From: Agrobacterium larrymoorei
GTDB lineage: Bacteria > Pseudomonadota > Alphaproteobacteria > Rhizobiales > Rhizobiaceae
DNA: 64,000 nucleotides
Assembly: GCF_030819275.1 (NCBI RefSeq)
Contig: NZ_JAUTBL010000002.1
Span: 1,304,501-1,368,500 of the forward strand
Direction of reading: 5' to 3'
Shown: piece after piece, positions 37,232 to 43,726 of the stretch
Position numbering within the stretch: position 1 is the first letter of the stretch
How the letters are laid out: each line of letters opens with the position of its first letter
The notes under the pieces: model-generated
What the model was told of the DNA's origin: nothing
The model's database searches: none
Seen by the model: the letters and a program-made list of their open reading frames with translations, nothing else
Made by a program: the position numbers and the translations under genes

Positions 37232-38590
37232 TTAACGTAGGAAAAGCTTTCCCGTTGGATCCTGCTCATTTTCGTCCGGCCGTACAGTGTTGGCGTCGGT
37301 GGGTGCCAACATGCGCGCTTCAGCCGGCTTGAAGGGGTAGGGCGTAACATCGGTCGTGGATGAAGCGTGATCGGGAAAATCGGTCTTCACCCAGTTACGA
37401 AACGCCGCGATCCCTTTTGAGACCTGCAGAACGTAGTCGAGCGACTGTGTGTCCTCGACCGGCGAGTTCGTTCCGATGTTGCGGAAGTACGCTGCGATGG
37501 CTGCATCATCGTATGGGTTGGCTGGCACATCAGGCAAAAGGACCGCAGCTTGGGCCGCCTCGGGAGTATTGGGTAGGACGGCGGTACCCCAATCGTTGGC
37601 GCGTTGGTGGCAGGTGATGCACGCCGAGGTCGGGTTATCAACCGGACCGTTGGCCCGACCGAAGAGGCCAAGGTTCTGGCGTGGAAGCGGGTAGAACATT
37701 GAAGCCACATCCGGATTGACCCAACTTTCCTTCGGCGTCGCCGCCTGCTCGAGATAGGCCTTCGCGTTAAGCCCTGGGTCACTTCCCCAGATGAGACCGA
37801 CAGGCACCAATCGCTCATAAGGCGTGTTGCCGGGCTGCATCGCATTGTACATGAAGGTTCCAAAGAACCAGCCGTTCGGTGACCGTTTGTCTTTGACCGA
37901 GAGGTCCAACTGGAGAAGGCGCATGGTCATCACCCCGCCGTCTTTCTGCCCGGCGACATCCCATTCTTTCGAACCCGCGAGATAAGGAACGCTGGAAGGC
38001 GTTGCGGTGGTGAACAGCATTTTCGCAGACACCGCACCCTCTGCAAATGCGAAATCGCGGGTCTTGGGGAAGGCAGGATCACCCCAGATCTGGCCAAAGC
38101 CATAGCACGCCACATCATTATAAATGCCGACCGCAAAATTGCGCTCCCAGTCCATTTGTAGCGCGTGAAGTTCCTTCGGCCGGGACCACCGCTCGGTCGT
38201 CATCCCGCGCAAGGGCTCGCGCAACATGAAGAACCACGGCGCATCACACCACTGCTCTTCCTTATTGTCCTCGATCCGCCAATCCACATCCGGTCGCGCA
38301 TTGACCTTGAGGACATAGTTCAGAATCGACTGCATGTAATCCGCGGGGTTCTTGAACGGGTCGACTGTCAACCAAGGGAGCTTGCTGTTGTCGGGTGGAG
38401 TCTTCGGAAAGTCGTAGTGAATCTGAAACTTGCGATCCGTCTCATGCCCCTTCAGCGGTAGGCTGCTGGAACAGTCAAATTTCGCTTTGGCGGCCGCTGC
38501 AAAGCTGCTATCCGCAGGCTTCGGACAGTCCGCCAACGCAGCAGAGGCGGGAAAGAGAAGGAGAGCGAGAGTAAGGAGGCTAGCTTTCAT
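37232..38590 (-). CDS. Secreted protein with one c-type heme motif
   Basis: A 452-residue protein with a clear signal peptide (about 1-20, cleaved after ALA before DC). A CITCH motif at Cys324-Cys327-His328 gives one covalent c-heme site, so it should be a periplasmic c-type protein. There are four Cys outside the motif (near 22, 40, 115 and 162), possibly disulfides. I recognise no enzyme family by eye. It precedes the SARP-like regulator on the same strand by 47 nt, so they may share a transcript. Confidence 0.72.
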   Translation of the reverse strand: MKASLLTLALLLFPASAALADCPKPADSSFAAAAKAKFDCSSSLPLKGHETDRKFQIHYDFPKTPPDNSKLPWLTVDPFKNPADYMQSILNYVLKVNARPDVDWRIEDNKEEQWCDAPWFFMLREPLRGMTTERWSRPKELHALQMDWERNFAVGIYNDVACYGFGQIWGDPAFPKTRDFAFAEGAVSAKMLFTTATPSSVPYLAGSKEWDVAGQKDGGVMTMRLLQLDLSVKDKRSPNGWFFGTFMYNAMQPGNTPYERLVPVGLIWGSDPGLNAKAYLEQAATPKESWVNPDVASMFYPLPRQNLGLFGRANGPVDNPTSACITCHQRANDWGTAVLPNTPEAAQAAVLLPDVPANPYDDAAIAAYFRNIGTNSPVEDTQSLDYVLQVSKGIAAFRNWVKTDFPDHASSTTDVTPYPFKPAEARMLAPTDANTVRPDENEQDPTGKLFLR

Positions 38591-38790
38591 CGATGAGTCT
38601 CCAACGCGAGAAGAGAAGGTCGATGTAAAGTCAAGAATCTGGGATTGTAAATACGCAACCTAGAACACGTTTTGCGAGTGTCTCGAGCGCCGCCAAACGA
38701 TAGAGCAAACATGAGAACCTCGCGTTGAAGCTACTGGCAGTGTTCTGATGAATATAGCGCTCGAGAAAAGGACGCTGCTTTCCGTTTCGC

Positions 38791-39089
38791 TCACGACTGA
38801 TCCTCCGGTGGCAGCTTCCCGTCCGAATACAGCGCCTCAAAGTCGCGCCCGCCATAAAAGATGTGACCGATGCGCACAGTATCGTGCTCGACCTTGTAGG
38901 CAATCACGGCGGTGCGCCCAACGGGGCATACCCGATGCGGGTGCAACGCTCCCTGATGCGGACCACGAAATCCCGGGCAATCGCGCGGTTTTGACTGCGG
39001 ATTGCGATGAAGTGGTAGATTTCGGCAAGATCGGCAATAGCTTCTGGGCGGTAGGTAACTTTAAGATGCTGCACGATCGAGGTCTTCAT
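38791..39089 (-). pseudogene. parE: ParE/RelE-type toxin remnant
   Basis: The frame from ATG 39089 matches the N-terminal half of ParE toxins (VTYRPEAIADLAEIYHFIAIRS...) up to LGAPP, then stops. A second frame beginning near 38900 carries the matching C-terminal half (VIAYKVEHDTVRIGHIFYGG...RDFEALYSDG) to a TGA at 38791-38793. The 16 or so residues expected between the halves (the RDDLRPGLR...-type part) are absent and the frame shifts, so the gene is broken. The partner parD remnant overlaps its start. Confidence 0.8.
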
Positions 39090-39346
39090 CAACTTTGGCC
39101 AAAGCCGCTTCTAGCGCCGCATCCGCGTCCTGACCGCTTACATCAGGGAGGATCATTGAATGAGCGGCGAATGCGTGCCCTAATGGCGTTGAGCCGTTCG
39201 GCATGTTCCTACCGCTCCCGCTGCCATACCCGCATAGCGTCGCGCACAACTTCGCTGGTGGAGGCATATTCGCCCGCATCCACGCTTTCCCGGATCATGC
39301 GAAGCATCTCCGGGGTCATCGTGATGCTAATTTTCTCGGCGGTTTG
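39061..39346 (-). pseudogene. parD: ParD-type antitoxin remnant
   Basis: The minus strand reads QTAEKISITMTPEML...SVDAGEYASTSEVVRDAMRVWQRER, the ribbon-helix-helix part of a CC2985/ParD-family antitoxin, then hits an amber stop at 39209-39211 where the family has Gln. Reading on gives EHAERLNAIRARIRRS before a TGA at 39143-39145, and the C-terminal acidic part continues in another frame to a TAA at 39061-39063. The usual N-terminal ATG is also missing. It overlaps the parE start as expected for this pair. Confidence 0.78.
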
Positions 39347-39426
39347 AATGACTCAAACCTTTCGTCGTCCCATCTTATAGATGGTAGGATAAAATCCTAC
39401 CTAGCACCAAAATGAATTTGACGTTT

Positions 39427-39714
39427 CTACTCTTGCGCGACGCGTCTTCTTACCCGTCCCACGTTGAAAGCCTTGGCATCCAGCGTGTTCTTGAGAGGCA
39501 CGGCATAGTGCTTCTCGATCATCTCCACGCTCGTTCGGCAGTCGCCACGAAGCTTCAGAGACCAGTCCTCGGCAAACTCTTTAGCAAGGGATAGGCTGTC
39601 GGTTTTGTTGCTGACCGGCCACTCCTGCCTTCAATGTAGGTGGAGCACTGCTGGAGAAAACTGTTGATGCCGGTAGACGTGAACCTCGTCACCTAAAACG
39701 GTATGTGAGGTCAT
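39427..39714 (-). pseudogene. Tyrosine integrase remnant with deleted core
   Basis: From ATG 39714 the reading gives an N-terminal integrase pattern (DEVHVYR..., then WPVSNKTDSLSLAKEFAEDW), interrupted by a TGA at 39631-39633. It then joins directly to a C-terminal tyrosine-recombinase tail (TSVEMIEKHYAVPLKNTLDA) that contains the catalytic Tyr in MIEKHY, ending with TAG at 39427-39429. The catalytic core between is missing, so it is dead. It sits 85 bp from the tRNA-Lys fragment, where an integrase of an element inserted there would be. Confidence 0.7.
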
Positions 39715-39798
39715 TTCACACTCTCAAACTGTGTGAGACATGTGAGGGCTACGCTAGCGATTTCCCGATAATTTACAACGGTAAGTGCTTGATTCCGT

Positions 39799-39845
39799 TG
39801 GTGAGAGCGCAGGGATTCGAACCCTGGACCTACTGATTAAAAGTT
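39799..39845 (-). other. attL: 3' part of tRNA-Lys(UUU)
   Basis: On the minus strand the anticodon loop CTTTTAA (39837-39843), anticodon 3' stem TCAGT, T-arm CAGGG-TTCGAAT-CCCTG (39810-39826), acceptor strand CGCTCTC (39803-39809), discriminator A and CCA (39799-39801) read as the 3' half of tRNA-Lys(UUU). The 5' half is missing: the bases next to the loop do not pair. This is the duplicated target left by an integrase that crosses over in the anticodon loop; the rebuilt full tRNA should lie at the far right end of the prophage. Confidence 0.85.
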
Positions 39846-39926
39846 ACTATTGGCCGCAACCTTATCAATGGGTTGCCGATAGGGCTTCGTGGGACTTTTG
39901 CCGATCTTTGTAGAAATCCCACGCCG

Positions 39927-39956
39927 GAAAAGATATCCACCCTGGGGGGTGGATAT
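39927..39956 (-). terminator. Terminator of the phage late/lysis operon
   Basis: ATATCCACCC (39933-39942) pairs with GGGTGGATAT (39947-39956). On the minus strand the stem is followed by CTTTTCC, so transcripts coming from the holin gene end here. Confidence 0.85.
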
Positions 39957-39969
39957 GAACTTGCGACAC

Positions 39970-40299
39970 CTAATTAGCGGGCGTTTTTCCGTTACGCCAA
40001 CGCACGATAGCCTCAAGAGCAAGGTCTGAAATCCACATTGCACTTGTTCCAGTCAGGAACGCGGCCGCGTGCATGGTGGTGATTGGATCATCCGGAAGCG
40101 GCCATCCAATCTTGTAGAAGTAGTGCAGCACTGGCGCTGTCAGGTACGAGGCGGCAAGGAGCCCACACAGAGGGGAGAGAACAACCTCCCTCCATGTGAA
40201 ACTGCGCCTGGACAGCGCTCGTAAAAGACCGCCGGCGAAACCGGCGGTCGCAACACCGAACTTGATGCCGGTGGCTTCCAGAAATTCCAAAATTGTCAT
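39970..40299 (-). CDS. Holin candidate
   Basis: A 109-residue protein from ATG 40299 with three hydrophobic segments (about 9-27, 34-57, 72-92) and a charged C-terminus, the layout of a class I holin that would open the inner membrane for the endolysin. It lies last in the lysis block after endolysin and spanins. ATG 40356 would add 19 residues but has no SD; 40299 starts 1 nt after the o-spanin stop. No direct family match is seen, so the call rests on topology and place. Confidence 0.6.
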   Translation of the reverse strand: MTILEFLEATGIKFGVATAGFAGGLLRALSRRSFTWREVVLSPLCGLLAASYLTAPVLHYFYKIGWPLPDDPITTMHAAAFLTGTSAMWISDLALEAIVRWRNGKTPAN

Positions 40300-40300
40300 G

Positions 40301-40516
40301 TCAGCCCCAACATTTTTGCCGCTGCCCGTTGCGGTCGTTTCCGATAACTCGCTCATAGCCCGGCCGATCGGCGGCGATCAGCGCCACCGTTCCGGCCGGA
40401 CTAAGGTTGTTTTTCTGGAAGCCCGCGCAGCTGGTCGCAGGCATCGATGCGCATCCCGTTGCCACGCAGGCCGATAACACACAGATCATAGTCGCTACTC
40501 TTCTGAAGACTTGCAT
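40301..40516 (-). CDS. o-spanin (Rz1-like lipoprotein), overlapping i-spanin
   Basis: A 71-residue lipoprotein with lipobox LSACVATGC (about 15-23); the lipidated Cys would be Cys23 or nearby. ATG 40516 has AAGGA 9 nt upstream. Its first 116 bases lie inside the i-spanin gene in another frame, the usual Rz/Rz1 overlap. It should sit in the outer membrane and join the i-spanin to fuse the membranes at lysis. Confidence 0.7.
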   Translation of the reverse strand: MQVFRRVATMICVLSACVATGCASMPATSCAGFQKNNLSPAGTVALIAADRPGYERVIGNDRNGQRQKCWG

Positions 40517-40697
40517 CGTCGCCCTTCCTTTCGAGCTCGGCTTTTCCGTCCTCGATCGCACGCGCCGCGATCGCACTTTCTCGCCCCTCACGCCTGGCGG
40601 CCGGCACCATGAAGAACTGTGCGCAAAGCAACGTGACAGCGACGGCCGACACGATCCCGCCCAGGGCGAATGCTGCATACTTGAGGCGATCAAGCAC
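40401..40697 (-). CDS. i-spanin (Rz-like)
   Basis: A 98-residue protein with one N-terminal membrane helix (about 8-29) followed by a charged, coiled-coil-like stretch (ARREGRESAIAARAIEDGKA, about 33-52), the i-spanin layout. Its ATG overlaps the endolysin stop by 8 bases, so it is probably coupled. Paired with the overlapping o-spanin gene. Confidence 0.65.
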   Translation of the reverse strand: MLDRLKYAAFALGGIVSAVAVTLLCAQFFMVPAARREGRESAIAARAIEDGKAELERKGDDASLQKSSDYDLCVIGLRGNGMRIDACDQLRGLPEKQP

Positions 40698-41577
40698 CGA
40701 TCTCCTCCTTCATGTCGCGGTAGACCTTCGCGATATCCCCCCGCCTTTTGATCGCATAAAAGGCGAAGCCGGCGACGATGACGATTAGAAGGGCCTGGAC
40801 GTATGGATTGGTGATGAGCGCGATCGCCGGTGCGATCAGTGTGGTAATGATCCACTGCCAGACCGTCTTGGATTTCACGAGTGGCTTGTCGAGCTTTTCC
40901 GGATCCACAGTTTCGGGCGCAATCGGCGCAGCGACGGGAACGGCCGTTGCGCCGCCCCCGTCGTCGGTCGCCTTGGGAGGCAGATCCATATCAGAGCCGA
41001 TTGCATGAATGTCCCGGACATGGCGCAACCGCGCCTCGACCGCTTCAGGGCTGACCAGTGCCTTGTTCAAACCGTCGCCGGCATAATAGCTCTGCCCACG
41101 CTTGACGTCACGATGTGCGCCATGGGTGGCAGACAGTACTGGGAAGCTTGCCCATTCCTTCGCCAGGTTGAGGCCGAAGGCGACGATCGACAGGCGACCA
41201 TCAACAAAGTCCTGATAGCCGCGCCGCAATAGGAGGTAGTAGCCCAGGCGCTTCTGCAGGCTCTCGGAAAACAGGACGTCGCCGCGAAGGGTCGGCACTT
41301 CCTTGCAGATCCCGATCAGGGTGTCGCGCATGAACTGGTACGCACCAGCCGCACTGGATGAGGTGGAGTAACCCCAGTTCTGTTTTACCCAGGCTTTGTT
41401 GCCCCAATTTTTCTGCGCATCGATCAGGTCGCCAAGCGTCATTTTCGTGATCGGCGTTCGCAACTTGCCCTGGCGGTTGCCAAAGATCGTGTCGAAGCCT
41501 TCGGGCGCTTCTTTTCCCTGGATGAAGTCCAGAAGGTTTTGTGCCGCTAGAGGCACGGTCTCGGGTAGCTTCGACAT
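40690..41577 (-). CDS. Endolysin with two C-terminal membrane helices
   Basis: A 295-residue lysozyme/transglycosylase-like protein. The N-terminal catalytic domain (about 10-165) has a Glu in IQGKEAPEGFDTIFG and the SSSAAGAYQFM motif seen in phage muramidases of the lambda-R/GH104-like group. After a Pro/Ala linker (about 200-232) come two hydrophobic helices (about 239-256 and 259-277) and a basic end. This differs from the N-terminal SAR anchor of known secreted endolysins. First gene of the lysis block; i-spanin overlaps its end. Confidence 0.75.
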   Translation of the reverse strand: MSKLPETVPLAAQNLLDFIQGKEAPEGFDTIFGNRQGKLRTPITKMTLGDLIDAQKNWGNKAWVKQNWGYSTSSSAAGAYQFMRDTLIGICKEVPTLRGDVLFSESLQKRLGYYLLLRRGYQDFVDGRLSIVAFGLNLAKEWASFPVLSATHGAHRDVKRGQSYYAGDGLNKALVSPEAVEARLRHVRDIHAIGSDMDLPPKATDDGGGATAVPVAAPIAPETVDPEKLDKPLVKSKTVWQWIITTLIAPAIALITNPYVQALLIVIVAGFAFYAIKRRGDIAKVYRDMKEEIGA

Positions 41578-41642
41578 AAAAAAGGCTCCAGTTTCTCAAC
41601 TGAAGCCGATGTTAAGCCTTCGCAGATACCGTCAAATGCTGT

Positions 41643-43676
41643 CTAGATCTTCGCTTCCCAGCTGAAGCGGAATGTCCCTGTCGAAACAAAATTGGCACCG
41701 TCAGACACATTGACGACGATATTTGTCGCATCGAAGGATTTGATCACCGCGCGGCGATGCACTGCTGGGGAGCCGCCTGCAGGCGGAACCACGGACACAT
41801 CGACGAACGTTGGCGCGGCCGACAAGCCATGAGGGATTGTGACATCGGCCCCAGACATCACCACATCAGGCGTCAGTCCGTGGTTCTGGGTGACATGGCC
41901 GAGCCGTGTTCGAATATCTTTGATGCCTCCTGTGCCAAGGCTGACCGCCTTCGTCGCGTTTCCGGATAAATCGACATCTTCGGCAACATGCAGCTCACCG
42001 GTGAAGCCATTCGGAACAACGATGCCATATCGCTGCTGCTCACTTAGAGCGGCATAGCCGTTCCCGATCCAGCCGCCCGAGATATAGACCTTCGCGGATC
42101 CTTGCACGGCGAGACCGTCATAGGTGTTGGCAGCCAGACGCCCGTTGGAAGAAATCGTGTGACCGGAAAGGCGTATATCTCGGCCGCCAAAAATTTCCCA
42201 GCCGTCAGTTCCACATCGGACTGTGGATCCGCCCTCAACGCGCAGGCTATCGACGTCGACAATCTTAACGCCACTCTCCGACCAGGAGCAAAGCGTTGGC
42301 TCCGACAGAACCACGCCACGCGCCTTGTTCACCAGAAGCGCATGCCGGTAAGGCGCATTCGAGTTGAGCATGTCCAGGAAGATGTAATCCGGGATGAACG
42401 TTCCACCGAGCCCCTGGTTGTCGTCAATCTGCACGCCGATATCCCACGTCGTGATTTGAATATCTTCGACGTATTGAGCATTGGCGCCAGAGAGGAACGC
42501 CATGGCTACACCCTTATAGCCGTAAGGATCGGCTGTGGGGTTGCCATCGTCGGTGCCCTCGAAGACGATGTTGGTCCAGTTGCAATCACCTACCTTTTGT
42601 CCGGAACCGCCGACGACGACACCAAACTCCTGACATTTCCACATGCGGATCCGATCAACCTTGTGCTGACCGCCCACCGGGGCATTGATACCGCGCTTGA
42701 AGCCGTAGATCTCGATATCTGTCAGTTTGGCAGCTGCCGCCTTGAGATCGATCGCGACATTGCAGATCTGTGTCAGCCCAGGATTGAAGTTGGTGCTTTC
42801 CAGCGAAAGTCCGTATAGCTCTGTTTTAACGCCATTGACTTCCAACAAAGTTGAGAGGCCATTCGACGCCGGCCGCAGGGTGGTGGCACGTCCGCCCGCT
42901 CCAAAAATATTTGCGTAATTCGAGTTGATCTGCAGCTTGTTTGTCCGGATCGAGCCAGAGGGAATGCGCCCGAAGCCAGGCGTGAAATGCTGGTTGATAA
43001 AGGCCTGCATCACAGCAGTGATTTCGTGGTTTCCTGACAGATCGTAATTGTTGAAATCTCGAAGGTCGCAAATATCCCTGGCCAGAAGATTGTTTCGGAA
43101 GGCAGGCAAGCCAATGACCGCCTGCGCCTCAATCTCGGTATTGGTGCCAGCCAGATTTTGGCCAATCTCGCCGAAAGGGAGATCGCCGGCGTTCATGATG
43201 GTCTGATTGGCTAGCTTGCCATTGACCCAGCCTAAAACCTTACCGGCTGCAGGAGGGGGGAGCATCTGCGGCTCCTGCCCAAAATCAGCTTTAAGACTTC
43301 GCCCCAAATCGCGAGACTGTTCCTGCTGGATAAGCCTTACTCTGTCAAACTCACTGTCCGTCAGTGAGCTTTTGAACCGTCCATCGGTAACCACCGACGA
43401 CAATCGATCTAAGATCGCTTGCCCCAGTATCAAGATAATGTCGCCAGCCTGTCGGCCAACCTCGAAGCTAATTGATCCACCCGCTCCGTATCCCGCGCCA
43501 GCAACGCTGAAGTAGCTAGGATCAATAGGGTCGTAGTTCCCAGGCGCAGTCTGCTGGAAAACTATAATATCCTCCTCCTGCTGAAAAGGGAAAGGAACAG
43601 GGAACTGCGTTTGTCCCTGGGTCGCTGTGTAGCGGCGGAAACGCTGATCTTCAGTGATTGGGAAAACAACGCTCAT
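41643..43676 (-). CDS. Phage tailspike, T7-type N-terminus and beta-helix
   Basis: A 677-residue receptor-binding protein. Residues about 1-130 (MSVVFPITEDQRFRRY...TQFPVPFPFQQEEDIIVF) match the tail-attachment head of podovirus fibres. The centre (about 200-590) is made of beta-helix rungs like pectate-lyase/endosialidase spikes (repeated V-x-I-x-x-G patterns), which suggests a polysaccharide-cleaving spike, and the C-terminus (about 595-677) is a small beta domain. Substrate is unknown. It is the last structural gene before lysis. Confidence 0.85.
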   Translation of the reverse strand: MSVVFPITEDQRFRRYTATQGQTQFPVPFPFQQEEDIIVFQQTAPGNYDPIDPSYFSVAGAGYGAGGSISFEVGRQAGDIILILGQAILDRLSSVVTDGRFKSSLTDSEFDRVRLIQQEQSRDLGRSLKADFGQEPQMLPPPAAGKVLGWVNGKLANQTIMNAGDLPFGEIGQNLAGTNTEIEAQAVIGLPAFRNNLLARDICDLRDFNNYDLSGNHEITAVMQAFINQHFTPGFGRIPSGSIRTNKLQINSNYANIFGAGGRATTLRPASNGLSTLLEVNGVKTELYGLSLESTNFNPGLTQICNVAIDLKAAAAKLTDIEIYGFKRGINAPVGGQHKVDRIRMWKCQEFGVVVGGSGQKVGDCNWTNIVFEGTDDGNPTADPYGYKGVAMAFLSGANAQYVEDIQITTWDIGVQIDDNQGLGGTFIPDYIFLDMLNSNAPYRHALLVNKARGVVLSEPTLCSWSESGVKIVDVDSLRVEGGSTVRCGTDGWEIFGGRDIRLSGHTISSNGRLAANTYDGLAVQGSAKVYISGGWIGNGYAALSEQQRYGIVVPNGFTGELHVAEDVDLSGNATKAVSLGTGGIKDIRTRLGHVTQNHGLTPDVVMSGADVTIPHGLSAAPTFVDVSVVPPAGGSPAVHRRAVIKSFDATNIVVNVSDGANFVSTGTFRFSWEAKI

Positions 43677-43726
43677 GAAATGGCCTCATGTTTCGATGAG
43701 GCCATGATTTCATGGCGTCGGTCACG

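Noticed and set aside
40517..40855. N-terminal extension of the o-spanin frame
   Set aside because: The o-spanin has its own SD at ATG 40516 and a lipobox that only works as an N-terminus; the upstream part is antisense-like over other genes.
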